A stretch of 64,000 bases of DNA from Yersinia rochesterensis (GCF_003600645.1 NZ_CP032482.1:1984001-2048000), one strand, 5' to 3'. Positions 42,909 through 52,649 are shown, numbered from the stretch's first letter. Notes: a model not told the origin generated them from the sequence alone. Made by a program: numbers and translations.

Positions 42909-44225
42909 GTGCAGCAGATAGTCCGAACTATCACTTTGGCGTATAACAATCTCCCTCGACCCCACCGCATTATGCTGGGGTCGTTGACTGTAATGACACT
43001 GGCCGTAGCTGTTTGGCGGCCTTTTGTTTATCATTCGGAGCACGAACCTGTTGCTAAAAGTGTTGTATTAGATACCAGCCAAAGCCGTGTTTTACTCCCC
43101 GAAGCCAGTGAGCCTATTGATCAGCCAACCCCTGATGATGAAATCCCACAAGACGAATTAGATGCTAAAGATGTCAGTGAAAGTGGTGTTCATGAGTACG
43201 TGGTCTCGACCGGCGATACCCTTAGTACCATTCTGACCCAATATGGCATTGATATCTCCGATGTTTCGCTGTTGGCAACTCAAAATCGTGATTTGCGAAA
43301 TCTGAAAATCGGGCAACAAATCTCTTGGACAGTCAACGACACCGGTGATTTGCAGCGCCTGACATGGGAGGTTTCTCGTCGTGAAACCCGCACCTATGAC
43401 CGTGTAGGTAATAATTTCAAAGAAACAAAAGAGTTACAGAAAGGCGAGTGGACCAATGCGGTTCTCACCGGTCGGCTCGACGGTAGTTTTGTTACCAGTG
43501 CCAAAAAAGCCGGTTTGACGGGCGCAGAGATTCGCGCTGTGACAAAAGCATTACAATGGCAGTTGGATTTTGCCAAACTGCGTAAAGGTGATCAGTTCTC
43601 GGTGTTGATGTCCCGTGAAATACTTGATGGCCGCAGTGAGCAAAGCCAACTGGTTGGGGTGCGTATGCGTTCTGGCGGTAAAGATTATTACGCCATCCGT
43701 GCCGATGACGGTAAGTTCTATGACCGGCTTGGTTCTGGTTTGGCGCGTGGTTTTATGCGTTTTCCTACCATGAAGCAATTCCGGGTCTCGTCTAACTTTA
43801 ATCCTCGCCGCATTAACCCGGTAACCGGGCGCATTGCACCGCATAAAGGGGTGGATTTTGCGATGCCAGTGGGTACCCCAGTGCTTGCTGTCGGTGATGG
43901 CGAAGTGGTTATTGCTAAACGTAGCGGGGCTGCGGGTAACTATGTGGCTATTCGTCATGGCCGCCAATACACCACCCGTTACATGCATTTGAAAAAATTA
44001 CTGGTGAAACCAGGCCAAAAAGTGAAACGTGGTGATCGTATTGCCTTGTCGGGTAACACCGGCCGCTCCACAGGCCCGCATCTGCATTATGAATTCTGGA
44101 TGAACCAGCAAGCCGTTAACCCATTGACCGCTAAGTTACCGCGTTCAGAAGGGCTGAGCGGCAAAGACCGCAGTGACTATCTGGCTATTGCGAAGCAGGT
44201 CATTCCGCAGCTGCAACTGGATTAA
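42909..44225 (+). CDS. mepM: Murein DD-endopeptidase MepM
   Basis: MepM (YebA) cuts the D-Ala-mDAP cross-links of peptidoglycan and so lets new strands be inserted. The 438-residue protein starts at GTG 42909, with AAGGAT upstream. It has an N-terminal membrane anchor (RIMLGSLTVMTLAVAVW), a LysM-like domain (YVVSTGDTLSTILTQYGID) and a C-terminal M23 peptidase domain with zinc ligands in HKGVDFAMPVGTP and HLHYE. It lies between znuA and lpxM, as in E. coli. Confidence 0.96.
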   Translation: MQQIVRTITLAYNNLPRPHRIMLGSLTVMTLAVAVWRPFVYHSEHEPVAKSVVLDTSQSRVLLPEASEPIDQPTPDDEIPQDELDAKDVSESGVHEYVVSTGDTLSTILTQYGIDISDVSLLATQNRDLRNLKIGQQISWTVNDTGDLQRLTWEVSRRETRTYDRVGNNFKETKELQKGEWTNAVLTGRLDGSFVTSAKKAGLTGAEIRAVTKALQWQLDFAKLRKGDQFSVLMSREILDGRSEQSQLVGVRMRSGGKDYYAIRADDGKFYDRLGSGLARGFMRFPTMKQFRVSSNFNPRRINPVTGRIAPHKGVDFAMPVGTPVLAVGDGEVVIAKRSGAAGNYVAIRHGRQYTTRYMHLKKLLVKPGQKVKRGDRIALSGNTGRSTGPHLHYEFWMNQQAVNPLTAKLPRSEGLSGKDRSDYLAIAKQVIPQLQLD

Positions 44226-44314
44226 TAGCTCGCCGGTAGTCATGAATTTATGCTACCGGCGTGTTTATACCCAGCGGTATATTATTATCCCACCGCCCAT
44301 TCCAAGAGTTTCCC

Positions 44315-45277
44315 ATGCATAAAGAGAAAAACGACGCAGCTGGTTTTATTCCGGTATTTAAGAAATCTTTCCTACATCCCCGGTTTTGGGGGGTATGGTT
44401 AGGTGCTGGGGCAATGGCGGCTATGGCTTATGTCCCACCGAAATTCCGTGATCCATTATTGGCCGGGGTGGGGCGTCTTGCGGGTAAATTTGCCAAAAGT
44501 GCCCGTCGTCGTGCCCGCATTAACCTCCTTTATTGTATGCCAGAGCTGCCAGAGGCAGAGCGCGAACATATTATTGATCAAATGTTTGCGACCGCAGCGC
44601 AGCCTTTAATGATGATGGCCGAGCTGTGTTTTCGTGACCCAAAGAAAGTGTTATCGCGTGTTCACTGGCACGGGTTGGATATTCTTGATGGCCTACAGCA
44701 GCAGGAGCGCAATGTTATTTTGTTAGTGCCCCATGCATGGTCGATTGATATTCCCGCCATGCTGTTAGCTGAACAAGGTAAGCCGGTTGCTGGTATGTTC
44801 CATCACCAACGAAATCCATTAGTCGATTACTTATGGAATAGCGCGCGCTTGCGGTTTGGCGGGCGCATTCATGCACGTGAAAGTGGCATTAAGCCGTTTA
44901 TTAGCTCAGTGCGTCAGGGTTTTTGGGGATATTATTTACCCGATGAGGACTATGGCCCTGAGCAAAGTGAGTTTGTTGATTTCTTTGCGACCTATAAGGC
45001 GACATTACCGGCAGTCGGGCGGTTGATGAAAGTTTGTCGTGCGGCCATTGTTCCCATGTTTCCGGTTTACAATTATCGTGAGCACCGCCTTGATATCTAT
45101 ATTCGTCCGCCAATGGATGATTTGGCCGATGCCGACGATGCTTATATTGCGCGCCGAATGAATGAAGAAGTTGAGTTGTTGGTTAAACCGAATCCAGAAC
45201 AATATACCTGGATTCTAAAACTGCTGAAAACCCGGCGAGAAGGCGAGATAGAGCCGTATGTTCGTAAGGATCTCTAA
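44315..45277 (+). CDS. lpxM: Lipid A myristoyltransferase LpxM
   Basis: LpxM (MsbB) adds the last secondary acyl chain to lipid A, making it hexa-acylated. The 320-residue protein starts MHKEKNDAAGFIPVFKKSF; a frame from 44261 adds 18 unlikely residues. The acyltransferase H-x4-D motif is in LLVPHAWSIDIPAML, and a hydrophobic N-terminal segment (GVWLGAGAMAAMAYV) anchors it to the inner membrane. A bidirectional terminator separates it from the convergent pykA. Confidence 0.96.
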   Translation: MHKEKNDAAGFIPVFKKSFLHPRFWGVWLGAGAMAAMAYVPPKFRDPLLAGVGRLAGKFAKSARRRARINLLYCMPELPEAEREHIIDQMFATAAQPLMMMAELCFRDPKKVLSRVHWHGLDILDGLQQQERNVILLVPHAWSIDIPAMLLAEQGKPVAGMFHHQRNPLVDYLWNSARLRFGGRIHARESGIKPFISSVRQGFWGYYLPDEDYGPEQSEFVDFFATYKATLPAVGRLMKVCRAAIVPMFPVYNYREHRLDIYIRPPMDDLADADDAYIARRMNEEVELLVKPNPEQYTWILKLLKTRREGEIEPYVRKDL

Positions 45278-45329
45278 GGTCGGTCATTGAGTAAAGGCCG
45301 ACAGTTGAATGTAGTTGAATAGAGACAAC

Positions 45330-45360
45330 AAAAAGCCCGCTATTAATGAGTGGGCTTTTT
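45330..45360. terminator. Bidirectional terminator between lpxM and pykA
   Basis: AAAAAGCCC and GGGCTTTTT, with inner pairing over a loop around ATTAAT, lie between the two convergent genes, with T-runs on both sides. Confidence 0.88.
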
Positions 45361-45375
45361 GTTTCTAATTAAAGA

Positions 45376-46818
45376 TTACTCAACGCGGATGATGCGGCTG
45401 GTATTGGTGGTACCAATCGTCCCCATAACATCGCCTTGTGTGACGATAACTAAATCGCCAGACACCAGGAAACCTTTATCTTTCAGTCGATTAACTGCTT
45501 CGGTTGCGGCAAGAATGCCATCAGTATGGGTATCGCAATACACTGGCGTGACACCGCGATAAATAGCCGTCAGGTTCAAAGTATGCTCATGACGTGACAT
45601 CGCAAAGATTGGCAAGCCAGAACTGATACGCGACATCATCAGCGCCGTGCGGCCAGATTCAGTCATCGCAATAATTGCTGTAATGCCTTTCAAGTGGTTT
45701 GCCGCATACATGGTCGACATCGCAATGGCTTCTTCGACATTGTCGAATTGCACATCAAGGCGGTGTTTGGACACATTGATACTTGGGATTTTTTCTGCAC
45801 CGAGACAAACACGCGCCATGGCGGCAACCGTTTCAGCCGGATACTGGCCCGCTGCTGTTTCGGCTGACAACATGACCGCATCGGTACCATCCAATACGGC
45901 GTTAGCCACGTCCATTACTTCCGCACGTGTTGGCATTGGGTTGGTTATCATTGACTCCATCATCTGGGTCGCAGTGATAACTGCACGGTTTAGCTGGCGA
46001 GCCCGGCGAATCAGTTTTTTCTGAATGCCGACTAACTCAGGGTCGCCGATTTCGACACCCAAGTCACCACGGGCAACCATCACTACATCTGAGGCCAGAA
46101 TGATATCGTCCATGGCTTCATCTGTCGCCACGGCTTCAGCACGCTCAACTTTTGCTACGATTTGCGCATTGCAGCCAGCATCACGCGCCAAACGGCGAGC
46201 ATAATTCAAATCTTCGCCAGTACGTGGGAAAGAGACCGCCAGGAAATCCACACCAATTTTGGCGGCAGTAATAATGTCGGCTTTATCTTTTTCTGTCAGC
46301 GCTTCAGCAGACAGGCCACCACCTAACTTGTTGATACCTTTGTTGTTGGAGAGCGGGCCGCCGACAGTCACTTCGGTGAACACTTTCATGCCCTGAACTT
46401 CAATGACTTTTAATTGTACGCGACCATCGTCCAGCAACAGGATGTCACCGGGAACAACATCTGCCGGTAATCCTTTATAATCGATACCAACTTTGTCTTT
46501 ATCGCCTTCGCCTTTTGCCATATTGGCATCGAGCAAGAATTTATCGTGTACGTTAAGGAAGACTTTTCCTTCCTTAAAAGTAGATACCCGGATCTTAGGA
46601 CCCTGTAAATCGCCAAGAATCGCTACATGGCGCCCCAATCGGGCGGCAATCTCACGGACTTTATTGGCCCGCGATATATGATCTTCAGCACTACCATGGG
46701 AAAAATTCAGGCGGACTACGTTAGCACCCGCGACAATAATCTTTTCCAGATTATTGTCGCGGTCAGTAGCCGGCCCCAGTGTAGTAACAATCTTGGTCCT
46801 TCTGAGCCGTCTGGACAT
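45376..46818 (-). CDS. pykA: Pyruvate kinase II
   Basis: PykA converts phosphoenolpyruvate and ADP to pyruvate and ATP. The 480-residue length and the opening [27 protein letters not shown] fit the AMP-activated type II enzyme. Active-site blocks are [10 protein letters not shown], the KVERAEAV region with the essential lysine, and [12 protein letters not shown]. The ATQMMESM motif binds the nucleotide. The gene lies downstream of hexR on the same strand. Confidence 0.97.
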   Translation of the reverse strand: MSRRLRRTKIVTTLGPATDRDNNLEKIIVAGANVVRLNFSHGSAEDHISRANKVREIAARLGRHVAILGDLQGPKIRVSTFKEGKVFLNVHDKFLLDANMAKGEGDKDKVGIDYKGLPADVVPGDILLLDDGRVQLKVIEVQGMKVFTEVTVGGPLSNNKGINKLGGGLSAEALTEKDKADIITAAKIGVDFLAVSFPRTGEDLNYARRLARDAGCNAQIVAKVERAEAVATDEAMDDIILASDVVMVARGDLGVEIGDPELVGIQKKLIRRARQLNRAVITATQMMESMITNPMPTRAEVMDVANAVLDGTDAVMLSAETAAGQYPAETVAAMARVCLGAEKIPSINVSKHRLDVQFDNVEEAIAMSTMYAANHLKGITAIIAMTESGRTALMMSRISSGLPIFAMSRHEHTLNLTAIYRGVTPVYCDTHTDGILAATEAVNRLKDKGFLVSGDLVIVTQGDVMGTIGTTNTSRIIRVE

Positions 46819-47235
46819 CTCTTACTCCGTTGACTGATGAAGCATGGTGTTGTTAAAACAGCGGATAATAAATCCGATAGTAAAATCTAATGTAAGTGAC
46901 AAATTTTACGACGATGTATCTGTGACAGTTATGTTTGCGCTAACAACGTTTTACAACAAAACGTTTTACAACAACATAGTGTCATTTATGTTATCCGCTT
47001 GCGACTGTAAAACAATTGATGCGTAAAATGGCCCATGCAGATTCCATTTTTACATCAATGACCACATTACAAAAGCGAGCTATTGACTCCTTATTGACTC
47101 GGATATTGATCGAGTCAAACACGTATCATATTTCAATGATACGTCAAACTTTCACGGCAGAAGATGCGCTAACACAAAACAAAGCGACTTCGGCCTGCGT
47201 GTCATTTACTTTTTGACACATTTAGTTTTCTAACC
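46819..47235. other. Gap upstream of pykA with repeats and palindromes
   Basis: This 417-nt region lies between hexR (ending at 47236) and pykA. It contains a 15-bp tandem repeat (46945-46974) and two inverted repeats: TTGACTCG/CGAGTCAA (47094-47118) and ACGTATCAT/ATGATACGT (47121-47144). No clear HexR box is visible here. A 66-codon plus-strand frame at 47016 has no ribosome-binding site and is not called. Confidence 0.5.
46945..46974. repeat. Exact 15-bp tandem repeat upstream of pykA
   Basis: AACGTTTTACAACAA occurs twice in direct succession, about 130-155 bp before the pykA start codon. It could be a duplicated regulator site or a slippage product. Confidence 0.8.
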
Positions 47236-48105
47236 TTACTCACCACTATTGATTTGTTGAGAGTTTTTGTCGAAGCGAGATTCTTTCAATGCATCTTTAA
47301 CCCGCTTTAGGTTATCCCTGAATTTAGCCCCTCGGCGCAGAGTAAAACCGGTCGCTAAGACATCAATTAAGGTCAATTGAGCAATACGCGATACCATCGG
47401 CATATACATATCAGTATCTTCCGGCACGTCCAGCAACAGAGGTAATGTTGCTTCATTAGCCAGCGGAGTATCACGCGAGGTAATGGCAATCACTGTGGCA
47501 TCGTTTTCACGCGCGAGCTGTGCCAGCTCAACGAGGCTTTTTGTCCGCCCAGTGTGTGATATTAATACCACCACATCACCTTCATTGGAATTCATGCAAC
47601 TCATGCGTTGCATCACGATATCATCGAAATAAATTATCGGGATATTAAACCGGAAGAATTTATTCATTGCGTCATGGGCTACAGCGGCCGACGCACCAAG
47701 GCCAAAGAACGAAATTTTCTTCGCTTGTGTCAATAAATCCACTGCTCGGTTGATCGCGGCAATATCTAAATTATTTTTCGCCATATCCAAACTGGCCATG
47801 GTCGATTCAAATATTTTCCCAGTGTAAGCGGCTACACTATCATCCTCTTCGACGTTCCGATTCACATAAGGTGTGCCATTTGCCAGACTTTGTGCCAAAT
47901 GAAGTTTAAAATCAGGGAAACCTTTGGTGTCTAGTCGACGGCAAAAGCGGTTTACCGTGGGTTCGCTGACGTTCGCCAATTTGGCTAATGTGGCAATACT
48001 TGAGTGGATGGCAGTTTGTGGGGAAGCGAGGATCACCTCGGCGACTTTCCTTTCCGACTTGCTCAGGAGGTCCAGATTATTTTGGATATTTTCCAGCGTA
48101 TTCAT
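47236..48105 (-). CDS. hexR: Transcription regulator HexR
   Basis: HexR is an RpiR-family regulator that senses 2-keto-3-deoxy-6-phosphogluconate and controls central carbon genes such as zwf, eda and pyk. The 289-residue protein has an N-terminal helix-turn-helix domain (ATLAKLANVSEPTVNRFCRRL) and a C-terminal SIS sugar-phosphate domain (ISFFGLGASAAVAHDA and VLISHTGRTKSLVELA). The start MNTLENIQNNLDLLSKSERK is chosen on family length; the frame 12 codons upstream is less likely. It is divergent from zwf. Confidence 0.95.
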   Translation of the reverse strand: MNTLENIQNNLDLLSKSERKVAEVILASPQTAIHSSIATLAKLANVSEPTVNRFCRRLDTKGFPDFKLHLAQSLANGTPYVNRNVEEDDSVAAYTGKIFESTMASLDMAKNNLDIAAINRAVDLLTQAKKISFFGLGASAAVAHDAMNKFFRFNIPIIYFDDIVMQRMSCMNSNEGDVVVLISHTGRTKSLVELAQLARENDATVIAITSRDTPLANEATLPLLLDVPEDTDMYMPMVSRIAQLTLIDVLATGFTLRRGAKFRDNLKRVKDALKESRFDKNSQQINSGE

Positions 48106-48417
48106 ATAACGAGAGTCACCCATGGGTTTTACCGATTTCATTTAAAGGAGAAATCTATGTCGGTTTAATGAAAATATACTACGAGCTGGAACCCGTTGGC
48201 AGAGACATCTGGTTGGAAACAACTCTTTTTCACCAGAATATGACCTGTGTCTAATTTTCATAATGGTAAATAGTTGTCAAAAACGTCATAAAATTACATT
48301 TTAAAGTTGCACCGCCTGATTTGACGCGGCCTGCCACTCCATTGAGTGTTTTTTAACCTTTTTTGGTCCACTTTTATCTGGGTTTACTGGCTATAGTCAA
48401 AGAGAGTACATTAGTAA

Positions 48418-48432
48418 TGTAAGAAAATTACA
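48418..48432 (+). promoter_or_regulatory. HexR operator upstream of zwf
   Basis: TGTAAGAAAATTACA is a TGTAA-N5-TTACA palindrome that fits the published HexR consensus (TGTAATTAAATTACA type). It lies 26 nt before the zwf ATG in the 352-nt hexR-zwf divergent gap, where bound HexR would block zwf transcription and could also act on hexR itself. I see no other element in the gap. Confidence 0.8.
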
Positions 48433-48457
48433 AATATCCTGCAACGAGGAGTATAAC

Positions 48458-49942
48458 ATGGCGGTAACTAATACAGCCCAGGCAGCCCAGGCGTGTGATC
48501 TGGTGATTTTCGGCGCTAAGGGCGACTTAGCGCGTCGGAAACTGTTGCCTTCCCTTTACCAATTAGAGAAAGCGGGTCACATCCACCCTGATACTCGGAT
48601 TATCGGCGTAGGCCGTGCCGACTGGGACAAAGACGCGTACACAGCCGTGGTAAGGGAAGCCCTCGATACCTTTATGAAAGAGACGCTGGATGATGAATTG
48701 TGGCAAAAACTCAGTTCTCGCCTCGATTTCTGTAATTTAGACGTCAATGACAGCAAACACTTTGCCAAATTGGGCAAAATGCTGGATCAAAAAAATCGCA
48801 CAACCATCAACTACTTCGCGATGCCGCCGAATACCTTTGGCGCAATTTGTAAAGGATTGGGTGAAGCGGGGCTGAATAAAGAGCCAGCACGCGTGGTAAT
48901 GGAAAAACCTTTGGGGAAAGATTTAGCTTCCTCACGGGTGATTAATGATCAGGTCGCTGAGTATTTCAACGAATGCCAGGTTTACCGTATCGACCATTAT
49001 TTAGGTAAAGAGACAGTATTGAATCTGTTGGCTTTGCGTTTTGCTAACTCACTGTTTGCGTCTAACTGGGATAACCGCACCATTGATCATGTGCAGATTA
49101 CTGTCGCAGAGGAAGTGGGGATTGAAGGGCGCTGGGGCTATTTTGATCAGGCCGGTCAGATGCGCGACATGATCCAGAACCACTTGCTGCAAATCCTAAC
49201 CATGATTGCCATGTCACCACCGGCAGATTTGAGTACCGACCGTATCCGTGATGAAAAAGTGAAAGTGCTGCGCTCGCTGCGCCGTATTGACCACACCAAT
49301 GTCCGCGAAACCACGGTTCGAGGTCAGTATACGGCCGGCTTTGTACAGGGCAATAAAGTCCCCGGCTATCTGGAAGAAGAAGGGGCGAATAAGAGCAGCA
49401 ATACCGAAACATTCGTTTCTATCCGGGTCGATATTGATGACTGGCGTTGGGCCGGTGTGCCGTTCTATCTGAGAACCGGTAAACGTCTGCCAAGCAAATG
49501 TTCTGAAGTGGTGGTGTACTTTAAAAACCCTGCGCTGAATCTGTTCCGTGAGTCTTATCAACAATTACCACAGAACAAACTGACCATCCGTTTGCAGCCA
49601 GATGAAGGCATCGAAATTGAAGTGCTGAATAAAGTGCCCGGTCTTGAGCATAAACACCGTCTGCAAACCACCAAGCTTGATCTCAGCTTCTCCAAAACCT
49701 TTAACGAACAGCATATTGCGGATGCTTATGAACGTCTGCTGTTGGAGACGATGCGCGGTATTCAAGCCCTGTTTGTGCGCCGTGATGAGGTGGAGGAAGC
49801 TTGGAAGTGGGTCGATTCCATCATGGATGCGTGGGCTGCTGATAATGAGGCTCCAAAGCCTTATCAATCTGGGACATGGGGGCCAGTAGCCTCTGTTGCT
49901 ATGATTACTCGTGATGGCCGTTCATGGAATGAGTTCGAATAA
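48458..49942 (+). CDS. zwf: Glucose-6-phosphate 1-dehydrogenase
   Basis: Zwf oxidises glucose 6-phosphate with NADP to 6-phosphogluconolactone, the entry to the oxidative pentose phosphate pathway. The 494-residue protein has the coenzyme-binding LVIFGAKGDLARRKLLPSL at its start and the substrate motif RIDHYLGKE at residues 177-185, with the KP motif in VVMEKPLGKDL. GAGGAG-like purines precede the ATG. A HexR box lies just upstream, and a full ERIC follows before eda; no edd gene is present. Confidence 0.97.
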   Translation: MAVTNTAQAAQACDLVIFGAKGDLARRKLLPSLYQLEKAGHIHPDTRIIGVGRADWDKDAYTAVVREALDTFMKETLDDELWQKLSSRLDFCNLDVNDSKHFAKLGKMLDQKNRTTINYFAMPPNTFGAICKGLGEAGLNKEPARVVMEKPLGKDLASSRVINDQVAEYFNECQVYRIDHYLGKETVLNLLALRFANSLFASNWDNRTIDHVQITVAEEVGIEGRWGYFDQAGQMRDMIQNHLLQILTMIAMSPPADLSTDRIRDEKVKVLRSLRRIDHTNVRETTVRGQYTAGFVQGNKVPGYLEEEGANKSSNTETFVSIRVDIDDWRWAGVPFYLRTGKRLPSKCSEVVVYFKNPALNLFRESYQQLPQNKLTIRLQPDEGIEIEVLNKVPGLEHKHRLQTTKLDLSFSKTFNEQHIADAYERLLLETMRGIQALFVRRDEVEEAWKWVDSIMDAWAADNEAPKPYQSGTWGPVASVAMITRDGRSWNEFE

Positions 49943-49958
49943 CTATTTAGGTTATGAC

Positions 49959-50086
<128 letters not shown>

Positions 50087-50255
50087 TGCCCGATAACAGC
50101 GCCCACTCAGGTGCAATAATAAAGAGCCGTTAGCTGGCTCGCATTGTGATTCTTTATGGCTGGCGAAACCTCATCGTCAATGTTCTGCCAGCCATCTTTC
50201 AACTGACACCTTCGGGTGAGTCCATGCCAATCGGCATAAGTGGAGATAACAACGA

Positions 50256-50897
50256 ATGAAAAGCTGGAAAATGAGCGCAGAGCAGGTAATGACCGCAGGC
50301 CCTGTCGTCCCGGTGATCGTGATAAATAAGATCGAGCAGGCGGTACCGCTAGCAAAAGCTTTGGTGGCTGGTGGTGTTCGGGTGCTGGAAGTGACGTTGC
50401 GCACCCCTTGTGCTGTTGAGGCTATTCGCGCTATTGCCAAAGAAGTTCCTGAGGCCATTGTGGGGGCGGGTACGGTTCTTAATCCGCAGCAACTGGCTGA
50501 CGTAGTTGAAGCAGGTGCTCAATTTGCCATTAGCCCAGGGCTGACTGATGAACTTCTCAAAGCGGCAACCGAAGGTGATATTCCATTGATCCCAGGAATA
50601 AGCACAGTTTCTGAACTGATGCTTGGCATGAGTTATGGCCTGCGTGAGTTTAAATTCTTCCCGGCAGAAGCTAATGGTGGTGTTAAAGCCTTGCAAGCTA
50701 TCGGCGGCCCATTCTCTCAAGTGCGTTTCTGCCCAACTGGCGGTATCACACCGAACAACTATCGCGATTACCTGGCGCTGAAAAGCGTATTGTGTATCGG
50801 CGGTTCATGGTTGGTTCCGGCTGATGCGTTGGAAAAAGGTGATTACGCTCGCATTACTGAATTAGCCAAACAAGCTGTCGCGGGCGCTACGGCATAA
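50256..50897 (+). CDS. eda: KDPG/KHG aldolase
   Basis: Eda splits 2-keto-3-deoxy-6-phosphogluconate to pyruvate and glyceraldehyde 3-phosphate. The 213-residue protein keeps the Schiff-base lysine K133 in [12 protein letters not shown] and the general-base glutamate E45 in [12 protein letters not shown] precedes the ATG. The partner dehydratase gene edd, which lies between zwf and eda in E. coli, is absent from this window. Here Eda may therefore mainly serve uronate catabolism (KDPG from hexuronates) unless edd lies elsewhere. Confidence 0.97.
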   Translation: MKSWKMSAEQVMTAGPVVPVIVINKIEQAVPLAKALVAGGVRVLEVTLRTPCAVEAIRAIAKEVPEAIVGAGTVLNPQQLADVVEAGAQFAISPGLTDELLKAATEGDIPLIPGISTVSELMLGMSYGLREFKFFPAEANGGVKALQAIGGPFSQVRFCPTGGITPNNYRDYLALKSVLCIGGSWLVPADALEKGDYARITELAKQAVAGATA

Positions 50898-50947
50898 GTT
50901 GCTCTAACTCCATGAACTGCTGGGAGAACCCGGCAGTTATGCTGAAT

Positions 50948-50976
50948 ACAAAACCTCTGCAATGCAGGGGTTTTGT
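50948..50976 (+). terminator. Intrinsic terminator of eda
   Basis: ACAAAACCTCTG and CAGGGGTTTTGT form a 12-bp stem with one G-U pair and a 5-nt loop, followed by TGTTTTT. Confidence 0.88.
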
Positions 50977-51180
50977 TGTTTTTAGAAAGGCTAACTTATT
51001 ATTTTTTAATCTCTTTTTATAAACTATTTATATAATTGATGGTTTGCTTTATAAAATTGACTGTGGTAAAAATACAGCAGTTAATTATTCCAATTTGATG
51101 AGGGTTTTAGGCGTATCGCACTGGATTTGGCATACAAGAATGTAACCAAAACGTGTGTAGCTAAAAAAAAGAGATATATT

Positions 51181-51279
51181 ATGATGAAAACTAATGGAAT
51201 TACTTTCAAGCCTTCTACATCCCAACTCTTCCTGTCAGCCATTCTGGCCAGTGAGCATCACTGGTGCAGCGAGCTGTAG
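51181..51279 (+). CDS. Upstream ORF in the mdtJI leader (MdtU-like)
   Basis: This 32-codon frame starts ATGATG, with AGAGA upstream, and ends 168 nt before mdtJ. The peptide opens MMKTNGITFKPSTSQLF and ends ASEHHWCSEL. In E. coli the mdtJI transcript carries a translated upstream ORF, mdtU, reported to tie mdtJI expression to spermidine through premature Rho-dependent termination. The position and size here suggest the same role. The sequence after the stop is pyrimidine-rich (CGCCTTTCTTCTTCC), as expected for a Rho-loading region. The identity with MdtU is inferred from position, not from an alignment. Confidence 0.6.
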   Translation: MMKTNGITFKPSTSQLFLSAILASEHHWCSEL

Positions 51280-51447
51280 CGCCTTTCTTCTTCCGTAGTT
51301 AATAAATTTAACAAAAAGTTTATACGCCAAGTGAGTTTCTATTTCTTACGGCCTGCGCACGTCTATTCCCGGTGAATGGGGTGCCGAGTGAGGATAACCG
51401 TAACAAATAGACCTTAGCGTGCGTTTATGCGTGTTAGGAGAAGAATG

Positions 51448-51825
51448 ATGATTTATTGGATATTTTTAGGTCTAGCGATTGTTGCTGAGATTATCGGCAC
51501 ATTATCAATGAAATACGCCAGTGTCAGTGGTGAGATGACCGGGCATATCGTGATGTATTTTATGATAACCGGCTCATATATCTTGCTGGCGCTGGCGGTA
51601 AAGAAAGTCGCGTTAGGGGTGGCTTATGCTCTGTGGGAAGGGATTGGTATCCTGATTATTACTGTTTTCAGTGTGTTGTGGTTTGATGAAAGCTTATCGC
51701 CACTGAAAATTGCCGGTTTAGTGACTTTGATCGGCGGCATAATGTTAGTGAAATCAGGGACGCGTAAGCCAAAGAAACCAAGCAGTCCGAGCCGAAATTC
51801 GGGTGAGCATCATGCAACAGCTTGA
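51448..51825 (+). CDS. mdtJ: Spermidine exporter subunit MdtJ
   Basis: MdtJ is a small multidrug resistance (SMR) family protein that works with MdtI to export spermidine. The 125-residue protein has four membrane segments and the SMR-conserved glutamate in [15 protein letters not shown], with [12 protein letters not shown] later. I take the second of two adjacent ATGs (51448), 8 nt after AGGAG; the first (51445) adds one methionine. A hydrophilic tail ([16 protein letters not shown]) follows the last segment. It overlaps mdtI by 14 nt. Confidence 0.95.
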   Translation: MIYWIFLGLAIVAEIIGTLSMKYASVSGEMTGHIVMYFMITGSYILLALAVKKVALGVAYALWEGIGILIITVFSVLWFDESLSPLKIAGLVTLIGGIMLVKSGTRKPKKPSSPSRNSGEHHATA

Positions 51826-52141
51826 GTTTTATCATATTGCCTTTCTGATATTGGCGGTGATTCTGGAGATAATTGCCAATATTTTGCTGAAAATGTCAGA
51901 TGGTTTTCGCCGGGTATGGTTGGGAATTTTATCATTGTTGTCAGTGCTAGGGGCATTCAGTGCTTTGGCGCAAGCGGTAAAAGGCATTGAATTATCAGTG
52001 GCTTATGCCTTGTGGGGCGGTTTCGGTATCGCCGCCACTGTGGCCGCGGGTTGGATTTTGTTCAATCAGCGGCTGAATTATAAAGGTTGGATTGGTCTGA
52101 TCTTGCTCTTGGCCGGCATGGTAATGATTAAGCTATCCTGA
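51812..52141 (+). CDS. mdtI: Spermidine exporter subunit MdtI
   Basis: MdtI is the second SMR subunit of the MdtJI spermidine exporter. The 109-residue protein has four membrane segments, the conserved glutamate in [20 protein letters not shown], and [15 protein letters not shown]. The start [13 protein letters not shown] is chosen because it matches the family; three extra residues are possible. It overlaps mdtJ by 14 nt in another frame, implying coupled translation. Its stop codon directly abuts an ERIC element. Confidence 0.95.
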   Translation: MQQLEFYHIAFLILAVILEIIANILLKMSDGFRRVWLGILSLLSVLGAFSALAQAVKGIELSVAYALWGGFGIAATVAAGWILFNQRLNYKGWIGLILLLAGMVMIKLS

Positions 52142-52268
52142 TATCCCCTTTGTACTTGAAGTTGCAGGGGTGTTGGCTGCGCGCGCAAACCCGAATCACT
52201 TACCAGTGTAAGCTCATCGGGATTTGTTTGCTGGCCGCCTACCTGCAACTCCAATTACTTTGGGTATA
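52142..52268. repeat. Full-length (127-bp) ERIC element after mdtI, diverged
   Basis: The element runs from TATCCCCTTTGTACTTGAAG to CAATTACTTTGGGTATA with a full palindromic core (AAACCCGAATCACTTACCAG). It begins at the base after the mdtI stop and lies between the convergent mdtI and yoaB, where its hairpin may act as a transcript end. Confidence 0.88.
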
Positions 52269-52304
52269 TCGAGTGACATTTTTTAGTTGAAGCAGATCGC
52301 AAAA

Positions 52305-52649
52305 TCAAATAGCCGCAATGATTTTGATTTCAACTTTATACTTCGGATTCATTAACTTAGCTTCGACCGTGCAGCGTACCGGTGCATTGCCATCCACCAC
52401 CCAAGCATCCCACGCTGCATTCATTGCCGCGAAATCTGCTTTGTCGGCCAAAAAGATAGTCGCATCCAAAATACGGCCTTTATCTGAGCCAAGTTGATTC
52501 AGCATCATATCAATGGCTGCCAGTGTGTTTGCTGTCTGCGCAGTGGCGTCTGCATCCAGATTTTCCGGAACGCTGGTGTAATAGATTGTATTGTTGAATA
52601 CAACTGCGTCTGACCACCGTTTTTCTGGATTAATACGCTCAATACTCAT
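52305..52649 (-). CDS. yoaB: RidA-family protein YoaB
   Basis: YoaB is a 114-residue member of the RidA/YjgF family, whose best-known members hydrolyse reactive enamine and imine intermediates. Family blocks are NNTIYYTSVPENLDADATAQ, ATIFLADKADFAAMNAAWD, and the C-terminal VRCTVEAKLMNPKYKVEI, where the conserved arginine contacts the substrate. It is divergent from yoaA, as in E. coli. Confidence 0.94.
   Translation of the reverse strand: MSIERINPEKRWSDAVVFNNTIYYTSVPENLDADATAQTANTLAAIDMMLNQLGSDKGRILDATIFLADKADFAAMNAAWDAWVVDGNAPVRCTVEAKLMNPKYKVEIKIIAAI

Noticed and set aside
47016-47216. 66-codon plus-strand frame between hexR and pykA
   Set aside because: It has no ribosome-binding site, and its sequence is built on the palindromes of a regulatory gap.
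51290-51445. Possible guanidine riboswitch before the SMR genes
   Set aside because: SMR genes of the Gdx type often follow guanidine riboswitches, and GTCTATT/AATAGAC can pair here. But the transporters are MdtJI (spermidine), and I find neither the paired ACGR hairpin loops nor the conserved ykkC core.
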